From Nematostella vectensis (taxonomy: Eukaryota > Cnidaria > Anthozoa > Actiniaria > Edwardsiidae), in NCBI RefSeq assembly GCF_932526225.1, contig NC_064043.1:12894085-12958084 (forward strand): 64,000 nucleotides of DNA, written 5' to 3'. Under the pieces are notes generated by a model. That model did not search any database. It had not been told where the DNA came from and was given only the letters and a program-made list of their open reading frames with translations. Both the position numbers and the translations under genes were made by a program. Positions 34,101-59,703 of the stretch are shown piece after piece (position 1 is the stretch's first letter; each line of letters opens with the position of its first letter).

Positions 34101-37100
34101 ACGACTTCTACTTATCTGTCGATAGAATTGTATTCTATGATTTGCGATAATAACACAAACTCGGGGTTAGGAATATACCACAAATTGTCTACGATTTTAA
34201 AATAGAGGGAATAATTTTTCAAGTGTTCTTTCTGCAGATTCGCGTGACTATTTTCAAAAGAAAGAGTTGGTCGCAAGGTGTTCGTTAAAGTAGCGCACCA
34301 TGTTTTCCAAGATTTCCCAAATTAGGCCACCACACCCTTGTGGCCACGTCCTGACGATTAGCGTTCCGTGCTTGAAAATCACTTTTCATCGGAATTAGGG
34401 GCTTAGGTTCTGGCTAGCGAATCTTGGGAATCAAGCAATCGGTTTACAACCTGCACATTATCACCATTGCACCTCTATTAGAGCATGAGGTACTTCAGAA
34501 GATCTCCCGAAAAGAGCGAAATATTATCCTTATTCAGCTCGCAACCCTTAGCACTGCCCATAACCCTCGCCTAACTACAGCTATCTTTAACGGAAGCACT
34601 ACACTTAAGGCTTTAAACGCGAAGATCCCTTTGGGAACGTAAAAAAGTGCACGATTTAAACTTTCAACTATATGTAAAATGTCTTTTTCGTGCCTTCTTC
34701 AATCGAGATTAAGAGGGGGAACAAGTGACAATTTAAAATCACCCATTTTATTCGTTTTAGTGCACATTTATACAAGCGGCATTTCGCAAAATTGAGAACT
34801 CTGAAATTACCAAGAAATAATGGAGCACGCCCCAAATTATATTTTCTCTTTATAAGAAAGCCGCGGTAAAACGTCACATGACGGGCCAACTAATTATTAC
34901 AGACGACAAAGTGGAATTGTCAAAGAAAGACGAGACACAGTCTTTAAATGAACGGATGAGCCCATAAGGTTTTTACAAATTTAGCATTAAGTCATTCATT
35001 TAATTATGGGGGTTCACTAATAACACATTGCGGAAGATGGCGAGTGGCCGTTTTGTCTCAATCTGGACCTCAATTAAACCTTGTAAAAGGCTTTTATTGA
35101 ACTCTATGAGCGCCACCACGCTTCTCTGAGTGGCTCAGTTTCGACTAGCTTTCTGTCTTCTTTGTATGGGAAACTTTCTTTCATTATTCCTTGTCAGCGC
35201 TTTGAAAAATATTCTATTACTCCATACTGTTGTGTGCATATCTCGCCACAAAACCACAAAGGAGCGATTTATTTTTTGATGCAGGCTAAATTCAACCGAT
35301 TGTTGGATTGTGGCATTTGGTTTTTATTATGTAATTGTTCAAGGTGGTTTTAGAGCATGCGTTGCGTTTGATAGCACTTTTTACTGTATGGTGGTACTCT
35401 GTTCGCATCATTAGTTCGCTTTTAACACATAATTACAGGTTTCTGCAGGTTCGCACTTTTTTGCGGTATTTCACGCGTTTTGACGCGGAATGGTGCGAAA
35501 AGCTAATTGCGGCAACCTGATACCACGCCATTATATTGGATCCGTCAGTTGAAAAGGTTCAAGTTAACCGGGCCCAACCCACTTCATCAGTAATTTAAAG
35601 AACATTTCCTCATAATTGAAGCCAATTTATACCCTAAATTGTGGCCAGCGTGATCCTCTTGTTAAGTCGGGCCGCGGTGTTTGCGTCAGCGATAAAGCAA
35701 AATTCGAGTGGCGAAGCAGATAGCTTTTTCTGCTGTTAATGGCTTTATACGATAATATGATTGTTTTGGGCGTTTGATGTTTGTGTTGGGAATAATCAGT
35801 TAGAGTATAGACTGTGAATTAACCATCTCAATAACAGTATTATGCTATGCGCGTAGCTCAAGAGAGAACAAACTGAAATACAGCAAGTGCAAGCTCATAG
35901 GAAACGCCAACCTCGTGTAAGAGCCATTACTATTTGGGTAAACCCAAACGTTTTCTAAAAAAAGACAATGAAATTAGATGCGGTTTATTTAAAGAATCTT
36001 TTACATTCCATTCATAGGGCTATAACATAGACGTTGCGTATTTTGCCGCAACTGAGGTCTGGCACATATTGAGTAAAATTTCGCTTTATTTTGTTATTCC
36101 ACGTTTTCCTAAATACTCTGTAAATCGTGTATTGAGGCAAAGCTAGCGGGCATTTTTAGCGAGCCTAGGGTACCTGCTCCCCATTAGGTAGATAGTTGAG
36201 GGCGTCAGTTTTCAATGTCGAACCCGTGGCTGCCTTCACAAAAATGGATATGGAAGAGATCCAATGAACTGCATTTTGTTTGTGTTGTTAAGTATCCTTT
36301 TGACATATTTGGTCGCTAATTAAAAACAACATAAAGTGTTCAAGAAACCCTCGGGCTATAACTTTGGATAACTTGAAGTTAACCCTGCTAATTTAGAGTC
36401 ATTTATAACATAAAAATAAACATATCTTTAAGTTATAACAAACATGAAGCTAGCTTAGGCTTGTTCAAATGTATTGGAGAAGAGTGGTAAATTTTAAGCG
36501 CTCCGGTAAATCAGAAAGTCTCAAGTCACCTCCGAACATAGCACACTCCAAAAGAAAAGAAGAGTCAAACGCAATTGCTTGCGACCATTTTTATTCATTC
36601 CTTATTTTATTTTTTATTCCTTTCCCTTTTAACTGTGGTTACTAACAAAACGCAACCTGCACTGGTGGACAAAATTCCGACGTCATTCAGTCAAAAAGGC
36701 TTTCCCTTAGTTGCCTAGTCCACTGGTCTTTATGGCGATTGCGACTTTGTTGAGAAAGATGGCGAAGCAGAGATAGGTAATATCACTAAGGTAGTATTAC
36801 TGATATATTACTGATAGCTTGCGTGCTCGGTACGGAACATTAAACATCCAAGGAAACGACGAGAAACGTTCTTCTGCCACTTGTGATTCTTATCGTTTGG
36901 TTTTCGGGTGATTTGCTGCACACATCTAAAGCAATGGCAATTATCTCTATGCGATTCGTGTAGATTATGTACGAGTGAATTTTGACTATACTTCAATCAA
37001 TCCGGCTGCACGACACCCCCACAAGAGGGACACGAACTGCCTTCTCACGTCCCATGCAATGTTAGCCAACGCTCTACGTTCTATGCTTCTACAGATTTAT

Positions 37101-40100
37101 TAGTTTTCTCAGGGCTTTTGGACAAGACTTTCCAGAGATGCACCAATTTTCCCAAAAGGCCCAGAAACAAGGTGCACGGGACATTTTCCCTCACGCATTC
37201 CCTTGTATTTCCTCTGATTTAGGCTGTCATTGGTGCGCCATAGTTAATTGGCGTACAGGTAGTTAGCTCCATACAAATATATTGCTTGAATTTGTCAATA
37301 GATCGAGAGCAGTACTCATTTAGAATGTGTCTTGAAGACATAAATATCGTGCACAGAATTCGGCTTATCAAAGCTTTCTCGATTCTGCGCGTAAACTTGG
37401 TCAATGAACTTTCTTGGTCAATGAACCTTCTGTTTTATGAATCGAGTTATAGCATTGAAGAAAATAAACTGTCTGGGACTCAGAAAAATATTGCGTGTAG
37501 TGCCCGCTTTCAATGATAGGGAATAGAGAAAATCTAAATATTTTGTCAATAAAGGCAGAAGGATATATTATTAAGCGCCCGGTAACAGGGAGCTACCGCC
37601 CAAGCCAACCATAGGCGAAGTGAAGGCACAGTAAAACGAGTTTTTAATGAAGGTCGCTTTAGAACACATATAAGTGCTGGCGCAAACATTCTACAGTAAC
37701 TCTGTTCACAGCTTATTTTATTCAATCGTGTCATTCTTGGCACATGATAACCCCTTTATCATCGCACTAAGTAAGACCTTATACCAAAGTTTTTTTTCAT
37801 TGTTCCAGATTGCGTCTTTTAAGAGAGTAGCATATCTTATCGCCTGACCTTAGCCACTTATTTCCCGGCTCACAGATCACACGTCAGAGGTTTGAAAGCC
37901 ATGCCTTAAATGCTCCTACTAGCTTTGCTTATCTCCCATGCGCGCGCGTTGCGATCGATTATCTTTGTTGTTGTTGGGCTGTTTGGATAGGCATCCGGCT
38001 CGGGTGAAGAGCCTCTCTTACTTAGTTACGATCAGACAGTACCGCAAAACCCAACCGCTGATAACTTCAGATATCGCAGCTTCGCGCTCTATCTGTGCCA
38101 AGTTATCGGAGTATTTGACATTGCTGGAAATCGCAATTAGACGGGTCTTTCCTTTTCTTTAGATATCACAGGTACACACGATCGTTCTTGAAGTGGTCAA
38201 AGTACAACCTGATTATCAGCAAAAGTGATAATCTATTGGCTGCTATTATAGTTATAATAGTTCAATTAATTTGAAACGATTGCGGGAGACTTAGAACATA
38301 GCTTTGTGCGTGCTCAAATTTTCTTGGCACTAATCTTTAAGGCGCATGCTTTTTACTTTATCTAATATCTAGAAATAACTAACGAAAACTATCCCGCCAT
38401 AACACTTTACGGTTAAAAACACTTTAGGGTTGAAAAGAAAGGGGAGGGCGACATGGTTTCACCAGGACTGCTAAATACCCTCTGTAATGTTCTTCTGCTT
38501 TATCCAAATACAGGCATATACTATCACACAGGTTCCAGACAGTATTCTGAAATTGCCCAATTTTGGCGAAATTGCTACTTTTTTCATGATCTGTGGCAAC
38601 CTTGCTGAATCATATCTCAAGAACGAATCATCTACCAAAAAGTACTAAAGCTTATTTTGATTTATATCATGCAAGGAACCTCTAGGCAAAATATAAACAA
38701 AATATAAGCGAACACAACCATACAATTTGAATTTTGCCATTTTTTTGCTCCTGTCCAGGTTCCAAAACATAGAGGGGCAGCAAGGGACCGTTGATAGGTT
38801 GCTCGGTAAATCACTTTGGCCCTTTCTCGTGCATTTTGGGAAAATTAGCTGAGCCAAAGGAGGTGCCATGCCGCCCATTCATCCAATCGTTCCGACACGC
38901 AATCAGTCACTTCCTCGGCGAGTATATCTCTTAAGTTATCTACCCGCTTCATCTACTCTCTCGTGTGCATTCTTTGATGTTCATCATGCTGATTTGGCGT
39001 TTTGTCTGAGGAAATAGTTCTATTTGTTTTCAATTGCGCAAATACTATATAAGTAATAGCTATATCCTTTAGGAATTATTAGCCTTTTTGATGCTTTAGG
39101 CTTGGCCCTACCCAAATGGGCACACTTAGATTAAATGCGGGCGCGGCTAAGGGCGCGGCACAACGATTTTTTTTATACTACGAAACTAAATCAGGCCAAA
39201 ATCGATGTGAATAAATGCAGCTAGCTTGGTTGGAAGTTTTTCTGTAAGGCTACTTCAATATACCCGATAAAAGGGGGCTATACAATTTACCCACCAGGAA
39301 AACTACCTTATGTTAAATACTTTTTATATTGTATGGTGACTTATTTTCTATATATATAAAATGTGATAATTCCTAAAATCAATAAAGCTTAAGCTAAAAC
39401 TGAATACTCCATGAGTTCTATTTACTTTTTTGCATGCTCCACAAACCCTGTTACAAGAATATAACTTGTTTTAAACAATCGTAACAATTCTTAATTGGCA
39501 TGTGTGTTTTTCTTTTATATTTCAGACGAATGTTTCCGCCACTGCGAGTCTCTTTTATCGATCTCGACCCACGTGACTCCTACGCGGTCATGCTCGACAT
39601 AGTCCCTCTCGACAATAAAAGGCACAGGTATTCCTACACAGACTCGGCGTGGTTCGTGGCGGGCGAAGCTGATCCTACCCCTCCCCGGAGAGTATATGTT
39701 CACCCGGAGTCACCTTTTAGTGGAGAGGAACTGGCGAGACAAGTTTTGTCCTTTGAGAGAGTCAAGCTCACAAATAACCCAAAAGACGTTAACGGAAACG
39801 TAAGTTAAACATTTTTTTCGTATATTTGGCAACTCTGTTCTGCTAACAGAGGTTCTCTTGTATTTGCCACAAAAAATATATGCTAGCAAGGTAAAGCAAC
39901 CCGTGCTATCTGCCAGTAGATACTGGATTCCCGTTGGTTCTTTAGTATGAGACTGAATGTCACGTCACATGAGCCTTTCATTAGATTAAAAAAAGACAAA
40001 TGTCTTTTTGGCAGTATCATAAACAAACAGATTTCCCTTGAACTTACAATAAAAACGTTCAGGTGACAACCATATTACTGCACTTGTTAAAACAAACGCA

Positions 40101-43100
40101 TTTTCTCTAAAGTAGCTGGCATTTGTTTGTAGAATTGATATTGTGTGGTTCTAGGGTAGTGACACTAATCCTATTGTCACGAGAGAGACGACACGTAAAG
40201 ATCAAGAGCAATTTGATATGTTCTCATGAATACTACCTTAAAGAATAAACACGTATTTCATTGAGTTCACGGCTACAAATTTCTTTTGTGCTTTGTGAAG
40301 CATTGGTATCACCTTTCTTAACAACAAGCAATTTAGACAACTTTCCGATAGGGTTTGAAATAAAAGTGAAAACCTTGATTTATTAAAAGGAAGATACACA
40401 ACGTCAATAATCTACCTTCCTTACCAAAAGCGAATTTAGACAACTTCTCTATCTCTCAGCAAAAGTACTGTTGGTGGCATTATCGAAAAATTTAATCTCT
40501 ATTTATTAAAAATACACAACGTTAATAACCCAATTTATTCTTTTAAAAGAAGACATATATAATAATTGATTATACAAAAAGGCCGGAAAAGCTGTCTCGG
40601 GACTGGCATCCTGCTACTGAACATCTTGTTAAAATTTTCATGATTGTATCTTTGAAAACGCGATTGTCCTAAATCTGACAAAGTCCTTCAAACTAAAAGT
40701 CACCTTCTACTAAAGCGACAACGATCTTACTTGCAATAAAAACAATTATCACAGAAAAACCTACAGAGCGACCTTGTGATAAGAAAAATAAATGCACTTT
40801 TTAAAATCTTTTATGTGAGTTTTCTTATCAGATAAGCTGTGTTTTATTGCGATATTATTTACATAGACTTTTTAAAAGGATGTGACGTTCTGTCGTCTAT
40901 GAAGTGAATGTTGATTTTTGTTCTTAGTTTTCACGCCTTTCTCATTAGCAGCCATTAGCGGCGCGCGTCTTGTCACTTATGGCGGGAAAAGGTAGGGTTG
41001 CTATGCCAACCTCAGAAGTCGGCACGCATACTACATTGTTCATATCGGGTTTGAAAGTCTGTTAATGTTTTTGTGCACGATTCTCGTTCTCAGCAATGTT
41101 GTTTGGTTTTATTTTATTTTTTTATTCCAGATTTTTGCTCATTGCATTAAACTTGAAAACAATATAAACGCGGAAAGTAAAGCCCTGTGCAAACAGCGTT
41201 AGAATTTCTGGCGAAAACAGCTACAAATTGCTGGCAATGTTGGCGCTAGTTAAACAACCATGTAAAGGGTTGTTTCAAAGTGTTTTTGCGATATTTTCTT
41301 TGTCTTGTGCTAAACAACCGATATGTGCTATGCGGGCGAACATTCAGGGATTTCATGAGGGGCGTTGGTGTGGGGGGTGCGCGTATCTTATGGAAAAAGG
41401 ATAATTTTGAACGGTCATTCAATATGAAATGGGATCCAATTTTTGGAGACCAGGGGGGGTAGGGGGGTGCGCGCGTAAGCTGCCTCCACCCCCCTTTGTA
41501 CTCGCCTGCTATATATGCTGGTTAATGTTGACGCTGTTTGCAAGGGGCTATACAATCTCTTTTCTTCCATAGATTATCCTCAACTCAATGCACAAGTACC
41601 AACCGCGCGTGCACTTACTGAAGAACCCCGCTGACACAAACTACGAGGGACAGCTTGAGGAGGCTCAGACTTTCGTGTTCCCAGAAACAGCATTCATGGC
41701 GGTAACCGCTTACCAAAACCACCTGGTACGTGTATTCTTATTCACAACCGTTAACTCACACAAGCATTTACGTGTGTGAAGGATAGATTTATTAAGTAGT
41801 CTTATGAACGATGTCAGATATCATTCCACCATTCTATTCTGTTCATGGCTATATCATTCTGTCGCTTGACTTGCTGGCGACAAGTACCGAGGGTTCATGT
41901 AAGTGGATTCCCTGTTTAAAAACGGTATCACATCTAAATCTACGGCTGCGAGTAGTGATAAAAGTTTACCCATTTCCTTTCATAAATCGTTTAGATTGAT
42001 ATAAACGCTAAATATGCTCTCTTTTTGGTCTTAATAGATAACACGATTGAAGATATACAGCAATCCTTTCGCTAAGGGCTTCAGGGATACAACAAGACTG
42101 CTACCCAGCTTTCATGAGTAAGTGGATCTCGCCGATAAGCGCCTCATGACAACACCTTGGCGCAAGAAAATTGATCCTGAGACCCCCTTCACCTAAACAT
42201 TAAAGATGATGATTAAAATATCTATGTAAAATTATTATAATAATGATATGGTAATGAAGAGGATGATGTCATGCTTGTGATGATGACGATGATTATGATG
42301 GTGCTGATGAAGATAATTGGGAGATGATGAGAATGTTGATGATAATGATGGAGGTGTGTTGGAAAGTGGGTGAGACCAGGAACATTAATATCATTTTTAT
42401 TATCATCAGAAAAATATCCTAATCGATGCCAACAATTGATAAAGATTCTTTGTAAAACATATAAAAAGTTGACCATATGAATTAAAACTATTATTTCTCT
42501 TCCTCAGAGACGGCTTCATGTTACAAGCGGATGATTACTCCGGGAGCTGCGATACCGGCCGGGAGGGACTGTGCAGCTGCCAGCTTCAAATAGGTTGCTA
42601 CCCTCATCATCCAACCGAGGCTGTTAGGGATGCATCAGGTAACGTAGCTCTGTAACCAGGCCATTTCCACATGTGCGCCCCGGCCATATCCACAAAGCTT
42701 GACAACCAGGCCATATCCACAAAGCTCGGCAACCAGGCCATATCCACAAAGCTCGGCAACCAGGCCATATCCACAAAGCTCGGCAACCAGCCATATCCAC
42801 AAAGCTCGGCAACCAGGCCATATCCAAAGAGCTCTGTAACCAGGCCATATTTAAAGAGCTCTGTAATCAGGCCATATCCAAAGACCTCTGTAACCAGGCC
42901 ATATCCAAAGAGCTCTGTAACCAGGCCATATCCAAAGAGCTCTGTAACCAGGCCATATCCAAGGAGCTCTGTAACCAGGCCATATTTAAAGAGCTCTGTA
43001 ACCAGGCCATATCCAAAGAGCTCTGTAACCAGGCCATATTTAAAGAGCTCTGTAACCAGGTCATATCCAAAGAGCTCTGTGACTAGGCCATATACGCAGA

Positions 43101-43570
43101 GCTCTGCGAGCCGGCCATACCCAATGAGCTCTGTGACCAGGCCATAGAGTGTTCTGTTACCTGGCCATGCCTAAAGCTAATAGCGGCAAACACCGAACAA
43201 GAAATGACGCCTTTCTCGACTATTCGTGAGCTTTTGTTTCTCCCCTATTAAATTTTCGTATGCAAATTGTCGCGAAAATCTCCAAATCAAGGTTTGATTG
43301 CTTGGCAATAGAAAACAAAGGAAATGAACGTCCAATAGGAGAAAAAAAACTGATTGCAAAAAGTAACAAGTTTATGCTTTTTTTTTCATAGCTGACTCAA
43401 GATGGAGTTGCACTGACGAATGCTGTACCGAGTATCCATGGCGACCGTCGCCAAGCAATTTACGCGGGTATACCCGCTCAATGGACATTTACTCGCGAGA
43501 GAGCGCCTCGCCTTATGCTCTTGTCGGCTGTCCTAGCCTCTTTGCAGAAGAGCGGCAAAGAGAGTATTAG
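31112..43570 (+). CDS. Tbx20: Tbx20-like T-box transcription factor (7 coding exons)
   Basis: Exons 31112-31193, 31345-31555, 39526-39799, 41573-41725, 42038-42117, 42508-42638, 43392-43570 (TAG); 1110 nt, 369 aa, all junctions in frame. The start at 31112 puts an eh1-type Groucho-binding motif at residues 17-23 (FSIASLV), closely like the vertebrate Tbx20 N-terminus. A nuclear signal KRRKL is at 53-57. The T-box runs about 79-264: ELWQCFYRLGTEMIITKSGR, then MFPPLRVSF, DIVPLDNKRHRYSY, YVHPESPFSG, NSMHKYQPRVH, TAYQNHLITRLKI, NPFAKGFRD. MDIVP.DNKR.RY and FRDTTRL favour Tbx20 over Tbx15/18/22, though that clade cannot be excluded without a tree. The C-terminus is short (family usually ~450 aa in total) and holds eight cysteines. 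Intron 2 (8 kb) splits the T-box after KSGR. The gene follows two Hand genes on the same strand. Confidence 0.88.
31556..39525 (+). other. 8-kb Tbx20 intron 2, repeat-poor
   Basis: The largest intron in the window. It has no minisatellite, MITE or coding exon that I could recognise. Two identical AAGATGGCGA words (YY1-like) occur at 35034-35043 and 36756-36765. Its length, position inside a developmental regulator and lack of repeats fit an intronic enhancer region; this is inference. Confidence 0.5.
39800..41572 (+). other. Tbx20 intron 3
   Basis: A 1.8-kb AT-rich intron between exons 39526-39799 and 41573-41725. It contains loosely repeated words (AATACACAACGT.AATAA at about 40390 and 40507) and a G-rich segment with GGGGGGGTAGGGGGGTGCGCGCG near 41452. 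No exon or transposon recognised. Confidence 0.5.
42645..43170. repeat. 27-bp minisatellite in the last Tbx20 intron
   Basis: About 19 copies of a 27-bp unit (GGCCATATCCAAAGAGCTCT then GTAACCA). Because 27 is a multiple of three, the plus strand stays open for 158 codons with a 9-residue repeat (RPYPKSSVT). A stop follows the upstream exon within 20 bases, and the exon donor GTAACG directly abuts the array. It is intronic rather than coding. Confidence 0.95.
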
Positions 43571-45169
43571 CAGAGTAAGTGGCAAGAAACAGGTTGATTC
43601 TTGGGAAAACGATCACGGGTGGCATAGCTGGCTGGGAAGGATGGTCTTTGCACAGCTTTTAGTGGCCCCAGCTGGACTGAGCGCTCAGTATGATATATCA
43701 AGACTTGGGATCCAAAGACTAGGCCAGTTTGCCATATTTATTCAGACTAGAATGCTTCGGTTGATGTGCCACAAAAAATGCTCGAGAGCCGTGTAATTGT
43801 TGCCAAAGAAAGTATTTCTAAGAGCTTCTTGGTGAAAACGTGTTGATATTGAAATCCCGTAGATGATAGAACGATTCTTTCCTGCAATCAGGTTCTTCAG
43901 TTAGACAATCAACTCAAACAGAAGTTAGGCATGGTCTGTCATAGTATAGATAATGCGAAAAAAGTAGCTGAGCATAAACAAAATTTTCAATATAATATTT
44001 ATGTTTGTATAAACCCATTTCAATTAAGGTTATACCCGAGCAAAATTTTCAATATAATATTTGTTTGTATAAACCCATTTCAATTGAGGTTACACCCGAG
44101 AAGCAACCATAATTGAAAAAGGTGTTTAATATACTTTGATGTGGAGCGGGTCAAACGTTTTGAGTGAGGGGTCTTTTTAAAAGAATCCTACAAATGCCTC
44201 GTGCATCTCTTGTGGAAGGGGTATTAGACTGACATTAAGGACGCTGCACACGGACGGGAAATTTGTGGGCACATATCCAATAAAATGCGAAAATATATTT
44301 AAGAATTTAAAAATTATTACGTAAAACACGACTACTTGGGTGCGTCGAAAAATGAAACAAAAACAATGCAGATGTATTACGGGTTATATTTAATAATTTT
44401 CCATATTACAAAGATAAAAACACGGCATATTTAACAGGTAGTAGAGGAAAGTACAGTCATTACAACAAGGCTATATCTAGACAGTATAAGGGTCGCACTA
44501 TCCTCTCGACTAAACGTTAGCACAGGTTCTCATTGTAATCATATAACATATATTCGTAATGTCTACTTCTAAGAAGTAATTACTAGAAGTAATAAATTCC
44601 AAGCCATAAAGGAATATTCTCGATTTCTCAAATGCAAAATAAAATGAAATATCATAAGTTTAAATTCTACTTAATCCTGCCGATTTTCAAACGGATTTGA
44701 GAAATCGATAATCCCTTATTTCTCAATAAACCTTTGTTACAGTTACACTATAAATAAATTAAAATCATCCTAGAGAATACAATGTGTGATGTCTTACTGT
44801 ACAAGGGATTTTGAAACGCCGAGAAACGCCGAGAAACGCCACAAACTTAAAGTACAATCAATTGCAGAGAACGTTTTGAAGATGGGTGGGTGGTCCAAGG
44901 TGCGATCCTTAAGGAACACACCAGAAAAAGGAACGCTAGTTGCGCAACGACTTGTGACTATCTATGGAGTCGGTTTATCACAGGAACGCTGTGCATACAC
45001 GATTTTTTATGCTTAGTACACATTTTGGTAAGGCTGTTTTAAAAATGACGACTAAATGGACGACACCCCAAAGCAGCTGTTAACGTCTTTGTTTGCTTAT
45101 ATCTGCGGATCAAGTGCTTCCATAGATGCGTCCGAGGTAGGGATTAATAATAGGGGTTATTTAGGTTAT
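43571..45169. other. Convergent 3' intergenic region of Tbx20 and SMARCA5
   Basis: The two genes end tail to tail 1.6 kb apart. The region is AT-rich and holds a two-copy tandem repeat (43979-44100, unit 60-62 bp, CAAAATTTTCAATATAATAT then TTGTATAAACCCATTTCAATT) and an AATAAA at 44279-44284 usable by Tbx20. No other gene seen. Confidence 0.65.
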
Positions 45170-59320
<14,151 letters not shown>

Positions 59321-59695
59321 GTTTTTCGGTAGATTTTCGCTCAAAGGAAACTCTGTCTATGAACTTTTGGCGGCACGATGAGTTTGTATGGCGCCAAACC
59401 ACTGCTGCATGCCGGGAGCGCTAGTGCTAGGTTCCCGCGTCTAGACTACACAGGACACCCAATAATATAATTGTTTTGCAATACTGAGGGAAATCTGACA
59501 ATCTATATCTCAGAATCTGTTTAAAAGAAATATGCTCTTATTTTAAAAGAGTGAATTTAATAGCAGATTGTATTTGAAAAAATATTTAGGAAATTCATAC
59601 AAAATATGGGTGTATAATAATGTTCGAGATAAATGACCGCGGTAGCTTGGTGACCTGGTGCGAGGCCCGTCTGCTCGAGGAAGAAAGGTTCCAAC
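59321..59695. promoter_or_regulatory. Bidirectional promoter region, SMARCA5 and TUSC3/MAGT1
   Basis: The start codons of two divergent housekeeping genes are only 375 bp apart, so their promoters and 5' UTRs must share this interval. The SMARCA5 side has a GC-richer block (59390-59450) and the middle is AT-rich (59460-59620). No TATA box is positioned convincingly for either gene. Confidence 0.7.
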
Positions 59696-59703
59696 ATGGC
59701 GGC
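59692..59703 (+). promoter_or_regulatory. TISU/YY1-type initiator at the TUSC3/MAGT1 start
   Basis: CAACATGGCGGC matches the SAASATGGCGGC consensus at every position, with the ATG being the predicted start codon. TISU elements are known to direct both transcription (via YY1) and scanning-free translation from very short 5' UTRs in mammals. Function here is inferred from the match. Confidence 0.7.

Noticed and set aside
42671-43147. 158-codon open frame with RPYPKSSVT repeats
   Set aside because: Created by a 27-bp repeat divisible by three; a stop lies between it and the preceding Tbx20 exon, and splicing skips it.
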